The notes under the pieces are model-generated. The model saw only the letters and a list, made by a program, of their open reading frames with translations. It did no database searches and was not told the DNA's origin. Shown here one piece after another: positions 53,701-58,361 of a DNA stretch of 64,000 nucleotides; the stretch's first letter is position 1; every line of letters begins with the position of its first letter. This DNA comes from an uncultured Pseudomonadota bacterium. GTDB taxonomy: Bacteria > Myxococcota_A > Bradymonadia > Bradymonadales > GCA-2716585. Both the position numbers and the translations under genes were made by a program. The DNA is taken from the NCBI GenBank assembly GCA_937123825.1, contig CAKZKQ010000574.1:1-64000 (forward strand). Direction: 5' to 3'.

Positions 53701-54294
53701 GACAAAGTCCCAGCCAAAGGGCTGCTGACGCTCGTCGAGCGCCGTGGCGGTGTAGCACAAGTCGCCGTCGACGTAGGCCTCAAAGACTTGCCGGTTGCGA
53801 TCGTTGCGCTGCCACTGCGAGGCGCGCCCGGTGCCGTAGCTGACCGCTGTGACCCCGTTGAGCGGGTTGCGCGTGCAACTGACCGGCTCAAGGCCCTCGC
53901 CCAGACACGCCACAATCGGGAAGAGGCAACTGTCGAGGAAGGCCACCTCTTCGATGTCTTCCACGTCCTCTTCGGCGTCTTCCTCAACGTCGTCGACGTC
54001 TTCATCGACGTCTTCATCGACGTCTTCGACATCTTCAACGTCGTCGACGTCCTCATCGACATCTTCGGGCTCGTCCGCGTCAGCATCTTCGCCTGTGTCA
54101 TCGCCGGTGTCTTCCGCATCACCGTCGATGGCGTCCACCCCCACATCAGGGATGGTCGTGGTCGGCCCTGGCTTGGGGTCGTCACACGAACACCCTGGGG
54201 CCCAGGACCAGATTACAAAGAGAAGCACCCCTAACCAACCAAGGCGCCGGGTTGCTGACTGTTTGTTTTGATTGGATCCGACGTTTCCGCCCAT
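38725..54294 (-). CDS. Giant Cys-rich repeat lipoprotein (21 cassettes of an unrecognised domain)
   Basis: About 5,190 aa. A hydrophobic signal ends in APGCSC, a somewhat divergent lipobox. An Asp/Glu/Val linker of about 65 residues follows. Then come 21 cassettes. Each begins SC(L/M/V)...(E)CFG.D...L..C.DY, continues with a beta-rich stretch (Y.SG..A.FF...G..ARR, a CF.A element, ITCPD.T.E.VP) and closes with YLP.RP. Most cassettes carry a Cys-rich tail of WAP-like modules (DECGxxxxCCDxGDRNxCL, CGxGxxCC, RVCDPxxCG, GNRCLVGxEC). One unit (about 43.2-42.4 kb) contains 28 cysteines in roughly 300 residues. The last 370 residues or so are WAP-like CxxDxDCxxGxxCC modules only. There is no C-terminal membrane segment. 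I do not recognise the cassette; a disulfide-stabilised surface fibre is inferred. ATG at 54294 (begins MGGNV) is preferred over ATG at 54306, but both are possible. Confidence 0.8.
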   Translation of the reverse strand: MGGNVGSNQNKQSATRRLGWLGVLLFVIWSWAPGCSCDDPKPGPTTTIPDVGVDAIDGDAEDTGDDTGEDADADEPEDVDEDVDDVEDVEDVDEDVDEDVDDVEEDAEEDVEDIEEVAFLDSCLFPIVACLGEGLEPVSCTRNPLNGVTAVSYGTGRASQWQRNDRNRQVFEAYVDGDLCYTATALDERQQPFGWDFVSTGPDTDTYSVTRDGDTFTVFCPDDSTETYSEEEISSFLPQLLDPDDELCTPIGPPRCEEDSACQDLDQAFECCDVAGTARCLVPNQCPEIPDAPPELDSCLTPMLDCFGNRHVVTECRIDPNFGETVVNYTRERRAVITDDGFNNYTVETSSGFDLCYLARMAGDRPWESIEFADPISGQEFQVSIEDGVAQVTCADDTQEEHPEEAITQYIPFFLDETEPLCEVAAINVCNGDGDCEDNSRCCETLDGNRCLAVEACPEIQDPWDNSCMRSLFDCFGDNQALAVCVDYGNLDITEVAYVSGARATFFEDRGQQTRRTFFEQEQCFEAVVSGNLDGFEVLDLSNDDRYLLEFDGNNALITCPDDTVETVPRNRVEAYLPARPGEVQCNDPVRDDECTGNDECGEGSECCDVGDRNLCLVEGSCEDNTPREACTADDQCGNGETCCEVPNVRVCNPRLCGNNQICCSLPSARVCGTDDVCQQDDVCDPGDPGTCDEGTLCCPTINGTRCLDVDVCPDLEDPWGTSCLFGTFECFGNDLELDQCTEDQALEVVDVEYSSGAEMLFYNTAGRIGRRTSFGGQPCFNAIEVDENTLEVEDLLTEERFVVAFDGANATITCPGVEPIEQVVPSADVRGYLPIAPAPGTCDPRDRNDLCDADPECLGDVCCNIGDRNQCLTEQDCERSTPRQTCVNNGSCGGGEVCCELELVNVCDVALCGEQLCCAVPAANVCAEESECNAVDECDPLNPVECGGDELCCTTDVGNRCVNADICPDQENPIETSCMGLVLGCFGRDHELDSCQQYAGLGIVQASYSSGGEATFFDHFGQQTAVANNGDDDCYQLTGDGVEGYELFDLLGEENYLIEIEGPEARLSCPGERTSVVPLSALRAFLPPEPEIELCDVGPRDEQCTEPEDCDNGAVCCDLGDRTACLAAEDCEQSTIRTACENTEECGGGDAVCCPFGRARICDPIICEGELCCDRTQVGVCATTVECAEQVFDECDEEQEGACGDDALACCPTANGTRCLEAVDGECPGPLEGTCVQQAFECFGLDLEFGACVLREELGETAVDYVSGARNVFTIVEGEESRVSSRDGVDCFEAVARENGFDMVDLADNQGISLEFVNNTAIATCEAGVDQIPLDVVQAYLPAPPAPEECTSPEIQWQESCLFSLFECSGSDLSQLECSEYSGLVDRTDVTYANGVEGVFFNRAGQAVLRTSVDQIPCFEATSVEGDFEVSDILGGENYQVAFIDGQARITCPDDSINTVDAAFVEAYLPERPAPGACEEVPRENACEGNDDCGDGQVCCDFGTANACSDPDTCFETTPQTTCNGDDTCGEDQFCCERAPVGVCDPAICGAEVCCQVESAQVCGTEGECNGIFDVCQLDDPGSCQDGASCCETLDGNRCFVGNECPDAPDPIEGSCIQLTLQCFGRDNALDSCVDYGDLDRVDATYFSTANAVFYTSFGQAARRTGFGEVDCFDAFGDEAGGFAISDLNSGEQFAVAFDGPQAVVTCSDDTQETYPAEALRAYFPERPIEGCQAPERNDECQDNADCDELGPGLECCDGGDRNICAAQGTCPANAPHATCEVAEQCGDGQECCSLGGVRICDPTVCGEEICCNVFQAQVCGDNQECNTFADVCEQQPDNCPDGTVCCATNNGNRCFDGIGDQDQCPPVDNPWEGSCLFDVLECAGADLELTQCVDLGESRLSAAYTDGVQIVYSLDGELEARDVSAGGQDCYEAVEALGGEGGFDIVTGENNEQFAVRFAGNNAQVTCSDNTILNVPRQTVEAYFPVAPVPEQCEDAEEGWRSSCLFTLFECFGDDNELDICLDYGELDFTDVDYTSGNTATFFTDQGVPVSRTGDVNQQPCFRAEGTPGTGLVVTDLLTSELYQVEFEGDLARITCPDNSVDDVQRNFVEPYVPERPDANACDPFIRTDLCDEDNDCNDGFVCCNLGDQNFCTTRETCEQSRPRPTCEEEADCGEEGAICCDFGPTIVCDGDICGDQPCCSVQEAAVCASEAECNGIFDLCDLQDAGTCGNGESCCETAEGNRCLVGNECPPPPDPLAGTCVFDLFQCFGRFEEVDSCVDYGDLDMTEVTFASGNRSVYYNDFGVPARIAGDNLFYCFEVLEDGDNLQVRDLDNGDVYSIALDGFDATITCPDNTLEEVTSAGVRAYLPERPDAGICQAPERNDECQDNDECAQLDPSLECCDTGDRNICATADACRSGQVRTTCADDAQCGDGEACCQQLTTRVCNPSLCGAELCCDVAETDVCATNADCNQIIDVCEVGNNATCPDGRQCCDSNVGARCVDDGQDCPPVEDLWPGSCMFELFECFGRDNQLAACFDFGNGGPTEATFVGGARSRYFLDNGAEARLAGNANRDCFVAVESDAPEGGFVITDVDTDDLYDVTFVGDAAQVTCPDTTVVNITRETIEAYLPARPDPLQCESAEQQWQQSCLFGTFECFGTELEVDQCSNYADLNIQQVSYASGSEGTFFVHENFESFRTRNQQGQCFDLTATEDDNVFAVQDLVTGESFQVRFDDDTALITCPGEEVQAVLRSNVEAYIPDVPDPCAPAERNDECVNDAECGDPQLVCCDTGDRNQCLTRDNCARSGPRTACTAGNVEEGLEQGTCQDGNFCCETGPVRICDPAVCGDQICCSLEEAAICGSERDCAGIVDVCSVDDPGSCAPGSVCCPSNTGLTCLVGDECPDRDNLLLDTCMGPMLGCFGTRDFESCEVYSGLDRTDSFYSLGGEVNHFSRQGANALLTSANDIPCYLATEVDGGFEFVDSLTGDAYGVQVNGNDVLVTCPDEIVQVAFLEDLEPFVPARPENNVCDPAPRNDQCQNDGECGEGTVCCEAGDQNLCLTAEDCFQATPRPTCQEDTDCGEGTVCCEMSDQRICDPVDCDNQQVCCDVPEVLVCGTPEECAGIFDVCDPEDAGTCGNGETCCPTDDGTRCLVGDECPNEPDPVLDTCLGAVFECANRDNVLTSCVDYSSIDRTEAVYESGDQSVFFTFRGAAAQRVSFGNQACFQAIEVEGGLLLTDQVDGGDYGLAINGDSVTITCQDNTIETVSLGALVRWLPVRPDAGQCQAEERNDECQIDAECVGLGEVCCDTGLGNACLRGDECLNSTPRPPCEPDPNDPDGNDPTCAEGTQCCLFSPGVICNPLICGDQVCCSVENAQVCATEGDCLGEVDLCDVNNPATCADGEVCCPEVGGTRCLVGDACPEPPDEVILSCIGNTLECFGRDRQQLSCEDFGALDRTEVTYDEGSEAIFFERGGRDARRAISNGGDCYDAVTGEGGELLVRDLANGNVFSIAIDGDVASVTCEDGVTVNDVPATQLARYMPERPGDGECGPADRNDECANDAECGDPSLTCCDVGDRNLCLTAESCTRNAPQSFCFEDGDCAGDDQFCCEQTDVRICDPEICGTDQPCCTAPVTNACGDERRCNGIVDLCDLEDAGTCGGGETCCETLEGNRCLVGNECPEPPDPIVGTCLEATFSCFGRDNAFDSCVDYAGNADDLLEVNYAGGAQARYFTHRQQRGVRTSSNGTGCFAALEQEGGAYTIDEFIVDENGPSVLTHTVSFDGPQATITCANDDVFEVPSSAVRSYLLEEPDAGQCQPPVRDDECTNDGQCGGLGEVCCDLGDRNACLRADECLARTPRPVCVPDDNDPDGNDPTCAENTICCGILPATRVCDPLVCGDDVCCDIADVQVCATESDCIGVVDICDINDADSCADGEVCCPTEVGNRCQAGDVCEDVPDPVLGTCLATAAECFAGDTTLDSCVDYSPLDRTEATFVSGSTALYYNDAQDRPVLNTTDGQLTCYEAIGTDDGVFEWRDPFTEETHVIELIGDQAVITCEDQTEFSIARAAMEVYLPARPLPGDCDPAGRNDECADTPECQELDAQLECCDVGDQNICATRETCVTNAPRQTCVTDDVCGQGEICCNFAAPRVCDPAICGDEVCCNPEQAQVCATAEECNGVVDFCEDNGDCLGGESCCETLEGNRCLVGDECPGLPDPLDGSCVQPTLGCFGLGAEVLSCEDFDGLGLTRAVYDNDSSATFFVHNGDETRRTASLGDIPCYEAVAIEGGGFQILDINTSDAYQIAFNGDDAQITCPDNTVETVPVTGVLAYLPSRPVEGVCDAAPRNDECQANSECQDLDPQLVCCNTGLLNECLPADTCAQNSPRPSCDEESDCANGEICCDLAPARVCDPAICGEELCCTLDQENVCATQAECDGVLDFCQIGQGDACAAGSLCCPTEVGNRCLIGNECPAPPDPVLDSCVGGALVCFGNDAEFDSCVDTGEVGIIESNYSNQRRAQFFTQAGRPARRAYLDQVPCYNATEDADGNLVIEDALTQEVFVLDIDGDTVNITCADNSSETLPTAAFEPYFPDAPDAGQCQPFERNDDCQQDSECVGIFGPNAVCCDTGLSNACTDGAICRELTPQPVCETDADCGEGVGCCQRDIVTVCDPIVCNGQLCCDVVNRSTCGGSPEACLIGESCLGDTLECFGEDNVLEQCFDYGEDIGVLLADYSSGASAMFFETEGQAARRTRFDVLPCFQAVETTAPSGYEILNLQNGQSFQVVFEGEDAAITCADNQQETVPAAAINAFFPAAPQDNQCQPAERDDECQVDADCADQFGPEAVCCDSGVENLCLVGVDCQDFVPLPTCEENADCPAGTGCCEIEAVRVCDPAQCGDDICCNVPADNVCSDFCLLCENDNDCSDGDVCCPFTNSCTAPLDCAPEPECDVDTDCADGLVCCKAGQSPICTVPDTCPDPCRSDSDCGDGRICCGDQESPFGAHCSPAGQCGDDNNLACNTNSDCGNGELCCRTLDEPACVTDAECPVACVDDGDCGNGQECCNEQGRTPICVPGGTCQARLGESCQTDDDCFGGLTCCNYDQMGTVCMDQAFCDTTVPALNCANDTSVCDPFPLATCCEVGGVAQCSVRGQCDTAFLSCTQDVDCGASGFQCCEDEVNSACIAWTVGCEGDNPF
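39540..53935 (-). repeat. 21 tandem cassettes of a Cys-rich coding repeat
   Basis: I counted 21 SC.....CFG-type cassette openings. Cassettes come in a long form (beta part plus four WAP-like modules, about 270-300 aa) and a short form (beta part with little or none of the Cys-rich tail), the short ones occurring for example after cassettes 1, 6, 9 and 12. Confidence 0.85.
53935..54140 (-). repeat. Low-complexity Asp/Glu/Val linker coding repeat
   Basis: Short imperfect repeats (on the plus strand, units such as GACGTCTTCATC) encode DVDED/DVED runs between the lipid anchor and the first cassette. Such tracts can change length by slippage. Confidence 0.75.
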
Positions 54295-55240
54295 CTCCGA
54301 CTCCATCTCGCCTTTGTGAACCTGCGTCCAGGCTCCACTTAGTGCGCACAACGGGCTGACATGCCCTCTTCACACCACTCGACAACGCCACTTGTCATGG
54401 CCCACACCACCAATGTGGACCCACGGCCGGGTCCGTCCCGTTGGTGCCGTGGTTGCCTTGGCTCTGCCTCATGGTGCGCTTATTCGACGCTCTTAAACCG
54501 AATCCATGAAAAGCAAAGCCTGTGCCGCCCTGTGGAGCTTCCTTGCCCAGAGCATCGTCAAACCAGCCTCAATGGATAAAAATCCGGCCCAAACGCCGCG
54601 TGCATTTCAAGTTGTCCTCTGCTGGCAAAAGACCCCGGACCTGGACTGGTGGCGTTCGATGACACCGCCTGCCTGAAAAGCAAACCTTCACTTACCAAAC
54701 GACACAGGTCTTTCTGGAGACATTTCTGCCTTCCATAACCGTATTCGCCAGCGACCCGAAAGTAAAGTTCAACCCACCCCGCAACCACCATCCACCACCC
54801 TCACCCACACCTCAAATTTCAGCCTAATCACACCACAAACGCCGACTGCGTCGGTATTCAGCCCCCAAAACCCACCCCACACAGCCCCCACACAAGCGCA
54901 TAAAAAAGCCACACTGTGTCCCCATCCACATTTGCCCAAAGACCTGGGAGGCCAAACGCGCATCTTTATGGAAACAGGAGACGTGCAAAGTGTTGGCATG
55001 GGCCCGCACTTCACATATGCTGACCACACCGCAGGATGCACCGGCAGACCACGCACCGTGACCGTGGCCTGCCCAAAAGAAGCTGTCGGAGAAGTCTAAA
55101 CGCAGCGACATCGGTGATGGCACAAGCCCGGCGAAGCACGCAGAAGCCCCAGGGCCGCAGCGCGCATCGCCACAGGTTTATGTGCCCCACCCATCTGCTG
55201 CACCACAGACCGCTGCCGCGCTTTCAACGGGGGAAATGCC
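54295..55240. other. Intergenic region upstream of both the Cys-rich giant and the Omp85 cluster
   Basis: About 945 bp between divergent genes. Open frames here have no ribosome-binding site or protein-like composition. A 6-bp inverted repeat (GGACCC..GGGTCC) lies at 54417-54434. Promoters for both directions are expected but none is convincing by eye. Confidence 0.5.
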
Positions 55241-56449
55241 TTGACCAGAAGACACACACCACCGACTGCGCCCACCCACACCCTGGCGCTTGGCCTTGCG
55301 ACAGCGACACTCACATTCTTGATCGCCACATCCACCACACACGCCCAATCCACAACAGACTACGCCGACGCCGTCATCACCAACGAAGACCCCATCCCTG
55401 GACCGCCCCCCAAACCGGCCAAACGCCTGGGCAACCTCAACTTTGGCGTCGGCTACGACTCCATCGTCGGGCTGGCCGGTCACCTCTCGATGGGCTACGA
55501 CAAGTTCCTGGGGATACCCGACCTCCACGTCGCCTTTGGCGCCCAACACACCGACTTCCAATCCTCGGCGCACTTTGGCCTCGTTGGACCCTTTACCCGA
55601 CACTCTCCCTGGTTTTGGACCGCCTCGGTCCACCGCGACCAGAGCCGCCTGGCCCGCGAGCTGGATCTGCAGGTCACCAGCAACAACCTCCACCTTGGCG
55701 TTGGCCGCGCGCTGGGCAAACACTGGCGCGTCTCCACCGGGCTGCGCTCGGCCTCCCACCGCACACTGGGCGGCGGCGTCCTGCTCGACAACGCACCAAC
55801 CAGCTTTGATGGGCTCGCCCTGGACCCAGGCCGCCTCCTCCAGGCCGCCTGGTTCGAGGTCGAACACCGCGCCGAAAACAACCCCACCGGCAACTTCCTC
55901 CAACTCCCCACCGGACTCCACATGGTGGCGCGGCTTGAGCGCTCCTCCTCGTCGCTGGGCTCGGACTACACCTACACCCACGCCAGCCTGCGCGCCTCGG
56001 TGGGCGTCGACATGCCGCTGGGCACCCACTTGCTGATGACCGGGCGCGTCGGCGCCGCCAACACCCCCTCCGCCGACCAGATGCCGCTGATGGACCGCTA
56101 TCGACTGGGCACCGTGCACGCTTTTGGCGGCCTGATGATGCCCGCCCTTGGACCCACCATCGATGGCACCACCGCACCCCTTGGCGGCTCGGCTGGCGCT
56201 TACGGCCGCGCTGAACTCAGCGTCCCTCTGTGGCAACGCATCGGACTGCACGCCTTTGGCGGGGTCGAAGGCGGCGGCATCGGACAGAACCTCTTGGAGA
56301 CAGACACCCTCTCGGCGGGCGCCACGGTCTTTGGCGGCGTCAAGTGGCAAAGCCCCATTGGCCCCATGCGCGTGGCCTGGGGCAGCCCCATCGCCGCCCC
56401 CGACCAACAACCCCCGCTCTTTGTCTTCCAACTGGGTCAGGCGTTCTGA
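55241..56449 (+). CDS. Omp85-type outer-membrane barrel without POTRA domains (paralog 1)
   Basis: 402 aa. A signal peptide (hydrophobic core ending THAQ) and a short Pro-rich linker are followed directly by a beta-barrel. Its C-terminal half matches the Omp85/BamA 'surface antigen' barrel: DRYRLGTVHAFGGL, GGSAGAYGRAELSVPLW, FGGVKWQSPIGPMRVAWG, and a last strand FVFQLGQAF ending in Phe. No POTRA domain is present, so it is not a complete BamA. The start is TTG at 55241 with GGGGGA 8 nt upstream; it directly precedes the signal peptide. It is the first gene of the plus-strand outer-membrane cluster and a paralog of the gene at 57166. Confidence 0.82.
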   Translation: MTRRHTPPTAPTHTLALGLATATLTFLIATSTTHAQSTTDYADAVITNEDPIPGPPPKPAKRLGNLNFGVGYDSIVGLAGHLSMGYDKFLGIPDLHVAFGAQHTDFQSSAHFGLVGPFTRHSPWFWTASVHRDQSRLARELDLQVTSNNLHLGVGRALGKHWRVSTGLRSASHRTLGGGVLLDNAPTSFDGLALDPGRLLQAAWFEVEHRAENNPTGNFLQLPTGLHMVARLERSSSSLGSDYTYTHASLRASVGVDMPLGTHLLMTGRVGAANTPSADQMPLMDRYRLGTVHAFGGLMMPALGPTIDGTTAPLGGSAGAYGRAELSVPLWQRIGLHAFGGVEGGGIGQNLLETDTLSAGATVFGGVKWQSPIGPMRVAWGSPIAAPDQQPPLFVFQLGQAF

Positions 56450-56605
56450 TGATCCTTGGGACCAGCGGCTTAAGCAGAGCTGCTTCAATGATGTCGGGGA
56501 AGAAAAAAGCGCGCTGGGGTGCTATACACGACACAGAGGGTTCCAGAACACGCTGACACCGCCAGCCTGCGCGACAGGTTGCGGTGACACACACCCAGGA
56601 CACAG

Positions 56606-57040
56606 ATGAAAGCATCCGCTCTGCTCACCACCACCTTGTTGGCCGCCATCGCTCTGGCATCCGCCTGTGGACCCCCCGACCCCGTCATTGTCAAAGCAGG
56701 CCAGACATGCCACGTCTCAGACGAGGGCTGGAAAAACTGCGATGGCGCCTGCTTCTCTGACGAACGGCTCAAAGAACTCGACCACCAGCGCAACCCAGAG
56801 AAGGCCCCCAAAGCCCCCGAGTCCCCCACCATCACCACCACCACCGGCAGCGTCAACAAAGCAGACTACGACTGCCACGGCATCCTCAATGACAAATGCG
56901 TGCTCAAGGGCACCTGTGTGGCAAAAGTCGGCCTGAACGAACCCTGCGTCGGCAACCAGATGTGCTCTGAGGGCCAGTGCATGGGCATCGACCGCGACGC
57001 CAAAGGCAACCTGGTCTGGCGCTGCACCATCAAAAAATAA
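56606..57040 (+). CDS. Small Cys-rich lipoprotein
   Basis: 144 aa. The signal peptide ends in the lipobox ASAC (Cys21). The mature protein has CHVSDEGWKNCDGAC, a Lys/Pro-rich spacer and a C-terminal Cys-rich part with eight further cysteines in CxGxC and CSEGQC patterns. No known domain was recognised. It lies between the two Omp85-type barrels, 156 nt after the first and 125 nt before the second, suggesting a partner or accessory role in the outer membrane. ATG at 56606 has AGGA 8 nt upstream. A hairpin follows its stop directly. Confidence 0.75.
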   Translation: MKASALLTTTLLAAIALASACGPPDPVIVKAGQTCHVSDEGWKNCDGACFSDERLKELDHQRNPEKAPKAPESPTITTTTGSVNKADYDCHGILNDKCVLKGTCVAKVGLNEPCVGNQMCSEGQCMGIDRDAKGNLVWRCTIKK

Positions 57041-57042
57041 CT

Positions 57043-57065
57043 CGCCAGGAATGTCTCCCCTGGCG
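57043..57065 (+). terminator. Hairpin after the small lipoprotein gene
   Basis: A perfect 7-bp stem (CGCCAGG with CCTGGCG, 9-nt loop) begins 3 nt after the TAA. No T-run follows, so it may only partly terminate or may stabilise the 3' end. Confidence 0.4.
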
Positions 57066-57165
57066 GTTGCGCAAAACACCTCGCCGACACTATATTGCGT
57101 CTCACCGCAGGACTGGGATCACCATCCAATAGAGCCTCACAGGCTCCAGTCCAGGAGACACCACA

Positions 57166-58356
57166 TTGCATCAGGAGACCCTTCGTCACACCGCCCGTCC
57201 CCCGCTGATCTTGATTGCGCTGACCCTCGGCGTGCTGGCCCCATCGTTGGCAGCCGCCCAGTCCCCTCCAGAGCCCGCGCAAGCCACCGTTCAGAGCCCC
57301 GACGACTTATCCGAACCCCCCAAAGAGCGACAACCGCGCGGCTATTTTCAGGTCGGCGCCGGGTACAGCTCCATCACCGGCTTTCAAGGACACGCCTCCG
57401 TCGGCCATGACCGCCTCTTTGGCGTGCGCGATCTGCGCCTGCAACTGCGCGCCATGATCATGCCGCTGCACTCCGAGGCCAGCATCCTGCTCGAAGGCCC
57501 CTTTGGCGCCCAGAGCGACTGGCTCTGGCACACGCAGCTCTACCACCTCGACAGCGGCCTGAACAACAGCCTCAAACTTTCACAAACCCGCACCGGTGGG
57601 CAGCTTGGCATCGGCAAAAAACTCGACCGACACTGGAGGGTCACCGTCGGCGGACGTGCCGAGGCCCACACGCTCAACCACGGCGACGTCCTGCTCAAAA
57701 ACAACGGCTTCTCCCCACTGGCACAAAACCCCGAGCGCACCCTGACCTCCGTCTGGATTCAAGCCGAACACCGCAGCGACAACAACCCCTCCATGGTCTA
57801 CACAGACCTCCCCACCGGGCTTCACCTCATCGCGCGGCTCGAACACGCCTCATCATCGCTGGGCTCAGACTACGCATTCACCCACGCCAGCATGCGCGGC
57901 TCCTACGGCGTCGACCTGCCCCTGAGCATGAACTTCACCGTGACGGGACAAGCCGGGGCCGCCAACATCAACTCCGCCGACCAGATGCCGCTGATGGACC
58001 GCTACCGGCTGGGCACCGTGCACGCTTTTGGCGGCTTGATGATGCCCGCCCTTGGACCCACCATCGATGGCACCAACGCCCCCCTGGGCGGCTCGGCCGG
58101 CGCCTACGGCCGCGCTGAACTCAGCGTGCCCATATGGCGCAAAATCGGGCTCTACGCCTTTGGCGGCCTGGAGGCCGGCGCCATCGGCAACGATCTGGGC
58201 CGCCTCGACACCTTCGACGCGGGCGCCACCACCTTCGCAGGCCTCAAGTGGCTCAGCCCCATCGGACCGCTGACCTTTGCCTGGGGCAAGGAAGTGAGCG
58301 CCATCGGCGACAACTCTGACCCGCTCTTTGTCTTCCAAATCGGCCAGAGCTTCTAA
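57166..58356 (+). CDS. Omp85-type outer-membrane barrel without POTRA domains (paralog 2)
   Basis: 396 aa. A signal peptide (core ending LAAAQ) and a Pro/Glu-rich linker precede the barrel. The layout is the same as the 55241 gene, including SADQMPLMDRYRLG, GTVHAFGGLMMPALGP, GGSAGAYGRAELSVP and a final strand FVFQIGQSF. Outside that block the two paralogs are only moderately similar. The start is TTG at 57166 with AGGAG 8 nt upstream. The BamA-like gene follows after only 5 nt, so the two are very likely co-translated. Confidence 0.83.
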   Translation: MHQETLRHTARPPLILIALTLGVLAPSLAAAQSPPEPAQATVQSPDDLSEPPKERQPRGYFQVGAGYSSITGFQGHASVGHDRLFGVRDLRLQLRAMIMPLHSEASILLEGPFGAQSDWLWHTQLYHLDSGLNNSLKLSQTRTGGQLGIGKKLDRHWRVTVGGRAEAHTLNHGDVLLKNNGFSPLAQNPERTLTSVWIQAEHRSDNNPSMVYTDLPTGLHLIARLEHASSSLGSDYAFTHASMRGSYGVDLPLSMNFTVTGQAGAANINSADQMPLMDRYRLGTVHAFGGLMMPALGPTIDGTNAPLGGSAGAYGRAELSVPIWRKIGLYAFGGLEAGAIGNDLGRLDTFDAGATTFAGLKWLSPIGPLTFAWGKEVSAIGDNSDPLFVFQIGQSF

Positions 58357-58361
58357 ACCCC

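Noticed and set aside
41029..54234. A 4,401-codon open frame on the plus strand, antisense to the Cys-rich giant
   Set aside because: It covers nearly the whole antisense strand of a clearly real coding gene with repeats, signal peptide and terminator. Its translation is Val/Ala/Gly-rich without domains. High GC and avoidance of TTA/CTA/TCA codons in the sense frame explain the lack of stops.
54558..55123. Small minus-strand open frames (77-99 codons) between the Cys-rich giant and the Omp85 cluster
   Set aside because: No ribosome-binding site, no conserved pattern and no agreement with neighbouring codon use.
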